From Bacteroidales bacterium UBA5429 (GTDB lineage Bacteria; Bacteroidota; Bacteroidia; Bacteroidales; WCHB1-69): a stretch of 39,187 nt of DNA. Location: NCBI GenBank assembly GCA_002427605.1, contig DIRT01000012.1, positions 1 to 39,187 on the forward strand, written 5' to 3'. This document shows positions 8,838 to 16,926 of the stretch, piece after piece. The first letter of the stretch is position 1. Every line of letters starts with the position of its first letter. A model generated the notes under the pieces. It was not told where the DNA came from. It did not search any database and saw nothing but the letters and a program-made list of their open reading frames with translations. Position numbers and translations under genes: made by a program.

Positions 8838-8858
8838 GGGCAGGGACAAGCCCTGCCC
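8838..8858. repeat. REP-like hairpin 1
   Basis: A perfect 8-bp inverted repeat (GGGCAGGG, 5-base spacer, CCCTGCCC) followed by CCTACAACC. The same architecture, including the TACAACC tail, recurs at 8951 and 39086. There is no T run, so it does not look like a terminator. Confidence 0.65.
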
Positions 8859-8950
8859 CTACAACCGCGGTCAATTAAATTTGCGATCTGTAATATCCAG
8901 ATTATCAGATATTTATATTGATTTTGATGCTGTTGCATAATAACATCATG

Positions 8951-8971
8951 GAGACAGGGCATGCCTGTCTC
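8951..8971. repeat. REP-like hairpin 2
   Basis: An 8-bp inverted repeat (GAGACAGG, 5-base spacer GCATG, CCTGTCTC) followed by TACAACCAT. It is nearly identical to the hairpin at 39086-39107 and has the same geometry as hairpin 1. Confidence 0.65.
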
Positions 8972-9003
8972 TACAACCATTTTCAATCAAAATTCATAAC
9001 CCC

Positions 9004-9057
9004 GTAATTCGTAATTCGTAATTCCGCCTTCCGCCCTCCGCCTTCCGCCTTCCGCCT
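9004..9057. repeat. Heptanucleotide arrays: three GTAATTC, then five TCCGCCT
   Basis: GTAATTC occurs in tandem at 9004-9010, 9011-9017 and 9018-9024. It runs directly into five tandem heptamers at 9023-9057 (TCCGCCT, TCCGCCC, then three TCCGCCT). Two unrelated heptamers stand side by side, so this is not slippage of a single unit. GTAATTC recurs at 9206-9219 and, inverted, at 38948-38968. Confidence 0.8.
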
Positions 9058-9088
9058 TCAAAAATGTACCGAAATCCGAAATCATTCC

Positions 9089-9154
9089 GAGTGGGGAAAC
9101 GGAATAACAATAAAGAAAAACCTTGTCTGCCCCCCTTTTATTTTTATTTCAAAA
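9089..9154 (+). repeat. Dispersed ~60-bp intergenic element, copy 2
   Basis: It begins GAGTGGGGAAACGGAATAAC and ends CTGCCCCCCTTTTATTTTT, matching copies 3, 4 and, inverted, copy 5. It lies between the divergent genes mazG and the HAD phosphatase, so it is not a terminator for either. Confidence 0.75.
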
Positions 9155-9219
9155 GGAAGAAGGTAGAAATAAGAAGGTAGAAGAAAAATCAATTCGTACG
9201 AAATCGTAATTCGTAATTT
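9155..9219. repeat. Heptanucleotide array, GGWAGAA type, plus two GTAATTY units
   Basis: Four heptamers in register from 9155: GGAAGAA, GGTAGAA, ATAAGAA, GGTAGAA. The same succession follows copy 4 at 30674, so element plus heptamers travel together. A further GTAATTC/GTAATTT pair lies at 9206-9219, just before the HAD promoter. This ends the 8614-9229 stretch, in which I see no gene. Confidence 0.6.
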
Positions 9220-9224
9220 ATGCA

Positions 9225-9232
9225 TATTTTTG
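9225..9232 (+). promoter_or_regulatory. -7 promoter element for the HAD phosphatase gene
   Basis: TATTTTTG followed by CGG. Its terminal TTG happens to be in frame with the gene and mimics an upstream start codon. As the element lies 16 bases before ATG 9248, the mRNA leader must be very short. Confidence 0.6.
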
Positions 9233-9247
9233 CGGAATCTTATTGAA

Positions 9248-10111
9248 ATGATTATGAAACGATTAAAAAATAAAATTGCGATTGCTTACGATTTTGATGG
9301 GACCCTGGCACCGGGGAATATGCAGGAGTATGATTTTATTCCTGACCTTAATATGGCGGTTCCCGATTTTTGGAATAAAGCCAATGAGTTGGCGAAAGAA
9401 CATGATATGGATGAAGTGCTTTCTTACATGTTTCTGATGCTGCATAAGGCGAAAAAGGCGAATACATCGATTAAAAAGGAGGCTTTTTTAGAGTATGGTT
9501 CCAAAATTACTTTTTATAAAGGAGTAGAAACCTATTTTGATCGGATTAAAAAATATGCAGCAGAGCGTGGATTTGAGGTGGAACACTACATTATCTCTTC
9601 CGGAAATCGTGAATTTGTTGAGGGAAGTGCTATTGCACACCACTTTACGGATATTTTTGCTTCCGGATTTATGTACGATGAAGAGGGAAAAGCGATCTGG
9701 CCGGCTTTGGGAGTAAACTACACCAATAAAACGCAGTTTCTTTTCAGAATCAACAAGGGAATCCATAATTCTTATGACAATACGCTGATCAATAAAATTG
9801 TTGACGAAGAGGATAAACCGATTCCTTTTTCCAACATGATTTACTTAGGTGATGGAGAAACTGACGTGCCTGCAATGAAAATGATGATGTTGCAAGGTGG
9901 AATCGCCATTGCGGTCTATAACCCTGATTTTAAGCCTACTTTTTCGCGTAAAAGGACACCCAAGGATCTTTGTAAAGAGATTGTGGACCATAAACGGGCT
10001 AATTTTATGGCTCCTGCAGACTATTCCGAAAATAGCGAATTGGATCTTTTGCTTAAGAGATGTATCGATAAAATTATTGCAGATCAGTTGCTCTTTTCTA
10101 ACCCGGAGTAG
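9248..10111 (+). CDS. HAD-superfamily hydrolase (phosphoserine phosphatase-like)
   Basis: A 287-residue HAD hydrolase. Motif I is YDFDGTL (nucleophile Asp15, general acid Asp17), motif II is IISSGNRE, and motif IV is YLGDGETDVPAM. A cap region lies between motifs I and II (about residues 35-100). The order resembles the phosphoserine phosphatase-like branch, but no substrate can be assigned. The in-frame TTG at 9230 is part of the promoter, so the start is ATG 9248 or ATG 9254. The 3' end overlaps the convergent CPBP gene by 14 bases. Confidence 0.8.
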   Translation: MIMKRLKNKIAIAYDFDGTLAPGNMQEYDFIPDLNMAVPDFWNKANELAKEHDMDEVLSYMFLMLHKAKKANTSIKKEAFLEYGSKITFYKGVETYFDRIKKYAAERGFEVEHYIISSGNREFVEGSAIAHHFTDIFASGFMYDEEGKAIWPALGVNYTNKTQFLFRINKGIHNSYDNTLINKIVDEEDKPIPFSNMIYLGDGETDVPAMKMMMLQGGIAIAVYNPDFKPTFSRKRTPKDLCKEIVDHKRANFMAPADYSENSELDLLLKRCIDKIIADQLLFSNPE

Positions 10112-11018
10112 TAGGATTTTCCTTTTTCCTATTTAGATAGAGCGTTCGTAGCCCAATAAAGAGAGGAATAGCGAGTAAAATAAGGAAAATATAGGTTTGA
10201 CCTGCTTGAAAGGGCTCAACTTTTTCTAAGTCGATATCTCTTTTTTGCGCTACAAAGTCGATCAGTAAACTGTTGAAATTGTGTAAAAAGTGCGCAGTAA
10301 TGGGAAGGATGAGAGAGCCGCTCCATGCTGCCAGATAGCCTAAATAGATTCCCAGCACCATACGTGGAATAAAGCCGTTAAACTGGAAGTGAATCAAACT
10401 GAAGATAGCACCGGTGAGGATGATAGCAACATGTTGGTTTTTCACTAACTGTTGCGTGAGACGTTGGATTACCCCCCTAAAAAATATTTCTTCAGAAAAA
10501 GCAGGTAATAAACAAATTAGCAACGTGTTGATTAATAGTGTTTTCCATGTAGCCGGTTGAGTTAACAGTTTGAGAATCTTTTCATTCTCCGCCTCACTTT
10601 GTGACATCCATTGTGATATAGATTTCCAGGATTCAGGGAGCTTGATCATCTCGTTCAATTCGCCCAATCCAACCACAAAGGGGATCAGCACGATCGATAA
10701 CATGATGACAATCAGCAACATGAGGCGGCGAAGTGTAGGGAACCACTGTTTTCTGTATTGAGAGATACTCAAAATGGAGAGTTGTCTGTCGAAATAGAGG
10801 TAGAAAAAACCGGGAAACAGAAATCCTCCTATGGTGCTGAAAAATTGAATATACCTTACCTTTGCAGCAGACTCGAAGATGGGAATATCTCCCCAAATCA
10901 GTTCAGCTGTAAAAACGGAAAGGGTAGAGAAGAAAAAGAGTCCGAATATGAAAAGAATAATCAGAATAGTGAGCTTAAATAGAAAATTTTTATTCTCAAA
11001 CGAAATGAATGGTCTCAT
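10098..11018 (-). CDS. CPBP-family intramembrane metalloprotease
   Basis: A 306-residue membrane protein of the CPBP/Abi family (Rce1-like). Seen: several membrane segments (about 15-40, 55-75, 95-117, 160-175, 195-250) and the glutamate motif SEEIFFRG at 175-182 (Glu176, Glu177, Arg181). The second motif has His210 (FSLIHFQ) and the third His243 with Asn247 (AHFLHNFNS). Such proteins cleave or process membrane-embedded substrates; the substrate here is unknown. It starts nine bases after pyrD and is probably the last gene of pyrK-pyrD-CPBP, though a functional link to pyrimidine synthesis is not implied. Confidence 0.86.
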   Translation of the reverse strand: MRPFISFENKNFLFKLTILIILFIFGLFFFSTLSVFTAELIWGDIPIFESAAKVRYIQFFSTIGGFLFPGFFYLYFDRQLSILSISQYRKQWFPTLRRLMLLIVIMLSIVLIPFVVGLGELNEMIKLPESWKSISQWMSQSEAENEKILKLLTQPATWKTLLINTLLICLLPAFSEEIFFRGVIQRLTQQLVKNQHVAIILTGAIFSLIHFQFNGFIPRMVLGIYLGYLAAWSGSLILPITAHFLHNFNSLLIDFVAQKRDIDLEKVEPFQAGQTYIFLILLAIPLFIGLRTLYLNRKKENPTTPG

Positions 11019-11026
11019 ATTGATAA

Positions 11027-11932
11027 TTATATAATGCCTTGAATATCAGAAATATGGTTTAACTTTTCCTCTTCACAATATTGTTCGAGTTGTTGAATGA
11101 GGGTAGGGAGAATATTCGGTTCATTGAAATTAGCCGTCCCAACTTGTACTGCAGTGGCACCCACCATAATGAATGAAAGAATATCTTCCAGAGTGTAAAT
11201 TCCTCCCAGTCCCACTACGGGGATTTTTACATTTTTGCAAACTTGATGAACCATTCTCAATGCAATCGGTTTAATGGCAGCACCGGAGAGACCGGCGTAA
11301 GTGTTGTTGAATACAGCTTTTTTATTGCGCACATCCACAGCCATGGCGTTGAAAGTATTCACCAAAGAGAGGGAGTCGGCGCCTGCAGCTTCACAAGCCT
11401 GAGCCATCTCAATGATGTTTTCAGCATTGGGAGAAAGCTTCACCATCAAAGGTTTTTTAGAGGCTTGTTTGCAGAGTTTGACCGCTTCAAAAGCAATATC
11501 TGCTTTGATACCCAGAGCCATTCCGCCGGTTTTAACATTGGGACAGGAGATGTTGAGTTCAATCATATTGACCTCTGTTTTATTCAACAGGTTGATACCT
11601 TCAATATAATCTTCGATTAGGCTACCTCCCAGATTAGCAATGATAACCGTATCATGCTTTCTCATCCATGGAAGTTCTTCCTCAATAAATCGATGCACTC
11701 CGGGATTTTGTAGTCCAACGCTGTTCATCATCCCAGATGCGGTTTCCCAGATTCGGATTCCTTTATTGCCTTGTCGGGGTTCCAGGGTGAGTCCTTTCGA
11801 AGAGATTCCCCCCAGTAAAGAGATGTCGTACAACTCATTATATTCTCGTCCAAAGCCATAGCAGCCGGAAGCCGCGATGATCGGATTTTTAAATTTTACT
11901 CCATTGATGATGGTTTCCAATTTGTTTTTCAT
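11027..11932 (-). CDS. pyrD: Dihydroorotate dehydrogenase B, catalytic subunit
   Basis: A 301-residue FMN enzyme oxidising dihydroorotate to orotate in pyrimidine synthesis. The class 1B active-site cysteine is Cys130 in ELNISCPNVKTGG; phosphate-binding glycines appear near GLGGIYTLEDIL and VGATAVQVGTANF. The N-terminal NPIIAASGCYGFG is also typical. It pairs with PyrK, encoded just upstream, so electrons go to NAD rather than quinone. This suits an anaerobe. Confidence 0.95.
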   Translation of the reverse strand: MKNKLETIINGVKFKNPIIAASGCYGFGREYNELYDISLLGGISSKGLTLEPRQGNKGIRIWETASGMMNSVGLQNPGVHRFIEEELPWMRKHDTVIIANLGGSLIEDYIEGINLLNKTEVNMIELNISCPNVKTGGMALGIKADIAFEAVKLCKQASKKPLMVKLSPNAENIIEMAQACEAAGADSLSLVNTFNAMAVDVRNKKAVFNNTYAGLSGAAIKPIALRMVHQVCKNVKIPVVGLGGIYTLEDILSFIMVGATAVQVGTANFNEPNILPTLIQQLEQYCEEEKLNHISDIQGII

Positions 11933-11966
11933 ACCAGATAGCAGATTAAGTACTCAATTGTCAAAA

Positions 11967-12704
11967 TTAAAAAACTAAAACGTCGCCGCTGAAAACGGGT
12001 CCTTCCTTACAGGCACGCACTGTTCCGTGGATAGTATCACAGTTGCATCCCAAACATGCTCCGATTCCACATGCCATTCTGCGTTCCATGGAGAGCCATA
12101 CAGGCACTTGTTTTTCCTTGCACATACGCCACACTTTCTCCATCATTACTTCAGGACCGCATGTAAAAACGGCATCAAATTTCTCGGGCCTGAGCAGGTC
12201 GGTAATAAATCCCCGATATCCTTCTTCGCCCTCTTCAGAGGCAATAAACAGATGATCAGCAACCCCCGCAAAATCATCAATAGCAAAAAGTTCTTTCTTA
12301 AAACCCAAATAAACGGTAAGTTTGTTATTTAATGCTTTTAATTTTTTTGCAGTTTCAAATAAGGGGGGAATCCCAATACCACCTCCTAACAAGGCGATTT
12401 CCCCATGAACCTCTTTGTATGGGAATCCGGTTCCTAATGGACCCAGTAATTGAATTGCGTCGCCCGGTTTGGCGTTGGATAGCAGTTCTGTTCCTTTTCC
12501 TGCAACACGGTACATAAACTGTACTTGTTTGGGTAAAACGTTATACACACTAATGGGGCGCATGAGAGTAAGCTCATCACGCCAGGTTTTGAGCATAAAA
12601 AATTGTCCGGGTTCAATCTCTTCTTTGTTCCGAGTTACTTCCATAAGGAAAATATCGGGTGCAATTTCCTGATTGAAAATGATTTCTGATTGGTAATATT
12701 CCAT
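11967..12704 (-). CDS. pyrK: Dihydroorotate dehydrogenase B, electron transfer subunit
   Basis: A 245-residue FAD/[2Fe-2S] protein. FAD-binding RPISVY lies at 49-54, the NAD-binding LLGGGIGIPP around 106-114, and the cluster ligands are Cys212, Cys217, Cys220 and Cys232 (ACGIGACLGC ... ACKEG). It moves electrons from PyrD to NAD. A longer frame opens at 12749, but its first 15 residues lie over the promoter; ATG 12704, giving MEYYQSE, is the likely start. First gene of the pyrK-pyrD-CPBP set. Confidence 0.94.
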   Translation of the reverse strand: MEYYQSEIIFNQEIAPDIFLMEVTRNKEEIEPGQFFMLKTWRDELTLMRPISVYNVLPKQVQFMYRVAGKGTELLSNAKPGDAIQLLGPLGTGFPYKEVHGEIALLGGGIGIPPLFETAKKLKALNNKLTVYLGFKKELFAIDDFAGVADHLFIASEEGEEGYRGFITDLLRPEKFDAVFTCGPEVMMEKVWRMCKEKQVPVWLSMERRMACGIGACLGCNCDTIHGTVRACKEGPVFSGDVLVF

Positions 12705-12728
12705 TACAGTCACTTTTAGTTTATCTTG

Positions 12729-12736
12729 CAAAGATA
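12729..12736 (-). promoter_or_regulatory. -7 promoter element for pyrK-pyrD-CPBP
   Basis: Minus-strand TATCTTTG followed by CAAG. It is 25 bases from the pyrK ATG and back to back with the yidC promoter at 12810. Confidence 0.65.
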
Positions 12737-12809
12737 CAACTATTATCAAATTATGGGCTACTAATTTGTTAAATTTTGTTTACACAATAAAACTCACCTC
12801 TTTTTTTAT

Positions 12810-12817
12810 TATCTTTG
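12810..12817 (+). promoter_or_regulatory. -7 promoter element for yidC
   Basis: TATCTTTG followed by CCG, 19 bases before the yidC ATG. AAAAGGA at 12826-12832 is one of the few Shine-Dalgarno-like sequences in the window. Confidence 0.65.
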
Positions 12818-12836
12818 CCGACCTAAAAAGGATAGT

Positions 12837-14804
12837 ATGGATAAGAATACAATTGTTGGATTATTATTGATGTTTGCTTTGATTTTAGGATTCTCATTTT
12901 GGAATTCAAATCAGCAAAAAAAGAGAGAAAAGGAAAGACAATTAACAGAAAAGGTTGAGGGTAAGCAAAAGGAAAAGGAGGTAGATAGTGTTGCGGTGGA
13001 TTCTTTAGGAAATGCAGGTCAATCTGCACCTGCTGTTGCGGAATCTTCCAAGAATAAGCCTCTTTATGTTCCTGGGGCTTTTGGTACAGGTTTACCTAAA
13101 GATCAAGATTCTTCATATCAGGTTAAAACTAAAATAGCAACCTATTCTATTTCAAAAAAAGGTGGTTATATTAATCGTGTTGAATTCAATGATATTTACA
13201 AATATACTCCGAAAAATGAGCCCAAAAAGAGATTGGTTCTCCATGATGATCCTTCTACCCGGGTAACCATGGAGCTTATGATGAAGGATCAGAGCAGGGT
13301 GATGACTCATGAATTCTATTTTGAATCAGAGCAACCTGAGGTAATACAATTATCGGATGGAGAAACAGTAACTCTATCTTTGAAAGCTCGTCCGATAGTT
13401 CGTTATGAAACTTTGATGGACCATAAAGACAGCATTACAGGGTATGTTGAATTTCTTTCACCTGATAGCTATATAGAGTATCTATACACCTTTACAGCAG
13501 ATGATTATCGGGTTGGATTTCAGATCAATATGGTGAATATGGAGTCCTACCTTTATCCCAATACGCAATCATTGACCCTTCAATGGCTTGTAATACCGCA
13601 CGCTGCCGAAAAAAATGTGAAGATGGAGAGAACATTGACCTCTATCTATTACATGGATAATCTGGACAAGGTGGATAACCTCAGTGAGCGGGGTAATGAT
13701 AAAAAAGATTTCAATTCCGATATCAAATGGGTCTCTTTTAAGCAACAGTTTTTTACTTCAGTTGTGATTGCAGATTCTCTCCACTTTTCAGCAGCACATT
13801 TAGCTGTTGAAAGCTTCAAGGAAGAGGACCCTGTGCGTTTGAGAAAGATGGATGCGCATTTGAATTTCCCGATGACTAATTTAAATCAGGGCTCTTTTGC
13901 AATGACATTTTATATGGGACCCAATCAATATAAGTTGTTGAAAGAGTACGATTTGAATTTGGAGCAACAAGTACCTCTTGGATGGAGTTTTCTATTGCAT
14001 TGGATCAATAGATTAGCAGTAATTCCTGTGTTTAACTGGTTGGAATCTTATGGGTTAAGCTATGGATTGATTATTTTGGTATTGACCATTATTCTCAAAA
14101 TAGTATTGTTGCCTATTGCGTATAAAACTTATATATCTTCAGCAAAAATGCGGGTGTTAAAACCTGAAATTGAGGAGTTGAATGCACGCTATCCTAAACC
14201 TGAAGATGCGATGAAAAAGCAACAAGCTACGATGACACTTTACAAAAGTGCCGGGGTGAATCCGATGGCAGGATGTTTGCCTGTTCTGCTTCAGATGCCT
14301 ATATTAATCGCAATGTTCCGCTTTTTCCCATCATCTTATGAGTTGAGACAGCAACCTTTCTTATGGGCTGAGGACTTATCCACTTATGATTCAGTACTTG
14401 ATTTTGGATTTAATATTCCATTTTACGGAGATCACGTGAGTTTGTTCTGTTTGTTGATGACTATAGCAACATTGGTTTATACCTGGTTGAACAACAAATT
14501 GATGAGTGCAGGAAATCCGGATCAAATGAAGATGATGAAAGTGATGATGTATTTGATGCCGATTATGTTTTTGGGTATTTTTAATAACTTTGCTTCCGGG
14601 TTGACTTATTATTATCTTTTGGTAAACTTGATTACTTTCTTACAAATGTTCATTTTCAGATATGCTATTAATGAGGATAAATTGAGAGCTAAATTGAAAG
14701 CAAACATGCTTAAACCGGTAAAAAAATCCAGATGGCAGAAAAAAATGGATGAGATGTTAAAGCAGCAACAACAAATGCAACAAAAAAATAATAAAAGAAA
14801 ATAA
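12837..14804 (+). CDS. yidC: Membrane protein insertase YidC
   Basis: A 655-residue YidC/Oxa1 insertase. The first membrane segment is at about 6-22; a large periplasmic beta domain follows to about residue 370. The conserved insertase core then has segments around 385-425, 475-495 (KSAGVNPMAGCLPVLLQMPIL), 535-555 and 570-600 (MPIMFLGIFNNFASGLTYYY). The tail is basic and glutamine-rich, consistent with ribosome contact. It inserts membrane proteins alone or with SecYEG. Length suits Bacteroidetes YidC. It appears to be a single-gene unit, as a new promoter precedes the next gene. Confidence 0.97.
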   Translation: MDKNTIVGLLLMFALILGFSFWNSNQQKKREKERQLTEKVEGKQKEKEVDSVAVDSLGNAGQSAPAVAESSKNKPLYVPGAFGTGLPKDQDSSYQVKTKIATYSISKKGGYINRVEFNDIYKYTPKNEPKKRLVLHDDPSTRVTMELMMKDQSRVMTHEFYFESEQPEVIQLSDGETVTLSLKARPIVRYETLMDHKDSITGYVEFLSPDSYIEYLYTFTADDYRVGFQINMVNMESYLYPNTQSLTLQWLVIPHAAEKNVKMERTLTSIYYMDNLDKVDNLSERGNDKKDFNSDIKWVSFKQQFFTSVVIADSLHFSAAHLAVESFKEEDPVRLRKMDAHLNFPMTNLNQGSFAMTFYMGPNQYKLLKEYDLNLEQQVPLGWSFLLHWINRLAVIPVFNWLESYGLSYGLIILVLTIILKIVLLPIAYKTYISSAKMRVLKPEIEELNARYPKPEDAMKKQQATMTLYKSAGVNPMAGCLPVLLQMPILIAMFRFFPSSYELRQQPFLWAEDLSTYDSVLDFGFNIPFYGDHVSLFCLLMTIATLVYTWLNNKLMSAGNPDQMKMMKVMMYLMPIMFLGIFNNFASGLTYYYLLVNLITFLQMFIFRYAINEDKLRAKLKANMLKPVKKSRWQKKMDEMLKQQQQMQQKNNKRK

Positions 14805-14837
14805 TGGAGTAAATGTTGTAAGATATTCTTTTTATTG

Positions 14838-14845
14838 TATCTTTG
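14838..14845 (+). promoter_or_regulatory. -7 promoter element for the PUR-parA-parB-dapB-lepB operon
   Basis: TATCTTTG followed by CAG, 34 bases before the PUR gene. No other promoter of this type was seen before the end of lepB. Confidence 0.65.
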
Positions 14846-14879
14846 CAGAATAAATAATTATAACATAAAAAAGTGAAAG

Positions 14880-15197
14880 ATGGAAAATTTAGAAAAAAAT
14901 GAACTATTGTCAAGAGCAGTGAGAGCGGGAAAACGAACTTACTTTTTTGATGTTAAAACTACTAAAAGTGATGATAAGTACTTGACTATCACTGAAAGTA
15001 AACGTAAATTTGATCCTGAAACAGGAAACTTCTTTTACGAAAAACACAAACTATTTTTATACAAAGAGGATTTTGCAAAATTTCAATCCGCTTTAAAAGG
15101 GGTATTGGATTTTATAGAAACAGGAGTTATTCCTGATGATTCCTTATTTGAACAAAATGATGGTTACTCTGACTCAAATAAATCAACTGAAGAGTAG
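14880..15197 (+). CDS. PUR-domain (DUF3276) nucleic-acid-binding protein
   Basis: A 105-residue protein with a single PUR-alpha-like domain: VRAGKRTYFFDVKTT, DDKYLTITESKRKF, then FYEKHKLFLYKEDFAKF. This is the DUF3276 family, widespread in Bacteroidetes and related to the spirochaete PUR-domain DNA/RNA binders. It probably binds single-stranded nucleic acid, but its role in this phylum is not established. It begins the operon and is 12 bases before parA, so a link to chromosome segregation is possible but inferred. Confidence 0.85.
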   Translation: MENLEKNELLSRAVRAGKRTYFFDVKTTKSDDKYLTITESKRKFDPETGNFFYEKHKLFLYKEDFAKFQSALKGVLDFIETGVIPDDSLFEQNDGYSDSNKSTEE

Positions 15198-15209
15198 GAG
15201 GAATATTTA

Positions 15210-15983
15210 ATGGGAAAGACAATCTCTGTCGTGAATCAAAAGGGTGGTGTTGGCAAAACAACCACAGCAGTAAATTTGGCTGCATCATTGGCGGTTTTGG
15301 AGTATAAAACCTTACTTATTGATGCGGATCCGCAAGCTAATGCTACTATTGCTGTAGGGTGGGATGAGTCTGATATTGAGCACTGTATTTATGACTGTGT
15401 AATGGGCAATGTGTTTGCCGATCAGATTATTCTGGAAACAAAAACTCCCAATTTGTATTTACTTCCATCTCATATAGATCTTGTAGGGGCAGAATTAGAG
15501 ATGATTTCTCTTGACAGGAGAGAGTACCGTTTAAAAGATGCTTTGGCATCTCTGAAAAGTCAATATGACTTTATTATAATCGATTGTGCTCCCTCTTTAG
15601 GATTGGTAACAGTTAATGCACTGGTTGCATCCGACTCTTTGATTATTCCGGTACAATGTGAATATTTTGCATTGGAGGGTTTGGGTAAGCTTCTCAATAC
15701 TGTAAGAATCATACAAGGTGGTATGAATCCTCAACTTGCCATTGAAGGAATATTGTTAACCATGTACGACTCCAGAACTGCGCACGCCAATGCTGTGGTG
15801 GCAGATGTAAAACAGTATTGTAAATCGATCGTTTTTGATACTATTATTTCTCGAAATATTAAGATTAGTGAAGCTCAGAGTAATGGAATACCGAGTATAA
15901 TGTATGATGTTAGGTCCAGAGGAGCTATGAATTATTTGAGTCTGGCTCAGGAGATTCTAGAAAAAAATGGACTGATAAAATAA
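15210..15983 (+). CDS. parA: Chromosome partitioning ATPase ParA (Soj type)
   Basis: A 257-residue ParA/MinD-type ATPase. The deviant Walker A is KGGVGKTT at 11-18, Walker A' is LLIDADPQANAT, and Walker B is FIIIDCAPSLGLVT. Short length without an N-terminal HTH marks the chromosomal Soj class. It works with ParB to segregate origins. It is ten bases before parB and part of the PUR-lepB operon. Confidence 0.97.
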   Translation: MGKTISVVNQKGGVGKTTTAVNLAASLAVLEYKTLLIDADPQANATIAVGWDESDIEHCIYDCVMGNVFADQIILETKTPNLYLLPSHIDLVGAELEMISLDRREYRLKDALASLKSQYDFIIIDCAPSLGLVTVNALVASDSLIIPVQCEYFALEGLGKLLNTVRIIQGGMNPQLAIEGILLTMYDSRTAHANAVVADVKQYCKSIVFDTIISRNIKISEAQSNGIPSIMYDVRSRGAMNYLSLAQEILEKNGLIK

Positions 15984-15993
15984 GAAATGGATT

Positions 15994-16881
15994 ATGGAAA
16001 AGAAAACGCCTAGCAGGTTGGGAAAAGGTTTGGAGTCTCTATTAGGAGGTGCAGGGTTACCTATTGTCTCTGATCAGTCGGATGTACTCAATACTGATCC
16101 GGGTACTTTGATTAAAATTGATTCTATTGAAGTAAGTCCGCATCAACCACGAATCGATTTTGATCAGGAACAATTGAATGAATTGGCAATTTCCATTAAA
16201 ACATATGGATTGATTCAACCGATTACGGTTAGACCTATTGCTGATGGGAAATATCAACTGATTTCCGGAGAAAGGAGATGGCGAGCTGCTCAATTGGCAG
16301 GATTAACAGAGATTCCGGCTTATGTAAGAACAGCGGATGACCTTTTGGCTTTACAAATGGCATTAGTTGAGAATATACAACGGGAAAACTTAAATGCTAT
16401 TGAGGTCGCAGTTGCTTATCAGCGTCTGATTGATGAGTGTGAACTTTCACATGAAGAGTTAAGTGCTAAAGTAGGGAAAAATAGAACGACCATTTCCAAC
16501 TATCTCAGGTTGTTGAAATTAACTCGTGCTGCTCAAATTGCAGTAAGAGATAAGTTGATTTCTACGGGACATGCTCGTGCACTGGTTGCCATCGAAGATG
16601 AGTTATTGCAAGAGCAGACTCTGAATAAAGTGATCAAAGGTCAACTATCGGTTAGAGAAACAGAAGCGTTGGTAAAAAAGGTGAATGAACCTAAGACACC
16701 AAAGGTGAAAGTGAAAATAAAGTTGTCAGATGATCTGCTACTTTTTTCCAATCAATTATCTGAAAAATTAAATACCAAAGTAAAAGTTTCTAAAGAGATC
16801 TCCGGAAAAGGGAAAATTGCTATTCCTTTTACCTCTGAAGAGCACTTAAAAAGATTGGTAGAAAAACTTTCTAACCTATAA
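15994..16881 (+). CDS. parB: Chromosome partitioning protein ParB (CTPase, parS binding)
   Basis: A 295-residue chromosomal ParB. The N-terminus LGKGLESLLGG is typical. CTP-binding motifs are GERRWRA at 92-98 and ENIQREN at 126-132, followed by the helix-turn-helix region around KVGKNRTTISNYLRLLKL. The C-terminal part, about 240-295, should dimerise. ParB loads at parS and slides as a CTP-dependent clamp. A degenerate parS candidate lies at 32840-32855. Confidence 0.97.
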   Translation: MEKKTPSRLGKGLESLLGGAGLPIVSDQSDVLNTDPGTLIKIDSIEVSPHQPRIDFDQEQLNELAISIKTYGLIQPITVRPIADGKYQLISGERRWRAAQLAGLTEIPAYVRTADDLLALQMALVENIQRENLNAIEVAVAYQRLIDECELSHEELSAKVGKNRTTISNYLRLLKLTRAAQIAVRDKLISTGHARALVAIEDELLQEQTLNKVIKGQLSVRETEALVKKVNEPKTPKVKVKIKLSDDLLLFSNQLSEKLNTKVKVSKEISGKGKIAIPFTSEEHLKRLVEKLSNL

Positions 16882-16926
16882 TATTTATTGATTTACAGCG
16901 TTTTAAAGTATATCAATAAAAAAATA

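Noticed and set aside
8750..8986. Minus-strand frame of 78 codons in the repeat island
   Set aside because: It consists of the repeat element and hairpins read through by chance, with no protein-like pattern.
9004..9057. Short tandem repeats considered as a CRISPR array
   Set aside because: Units are seven bases with no spacers, and no cas genes are nearby.
9089..9154. 60-bp element considered as a terminator (GGGG ... CCCC followed by T run)
   Set aside because: The possible stem is only four or five G-C pairs with a loop over 30 bases, and most copies lie between divergent genes where no transcript ends.
10098..10111. 14-base overlap of the HAD and CPBP genes
   Set aside because: A short convergent 3' overlap is ordinary and both reading frames are complete.
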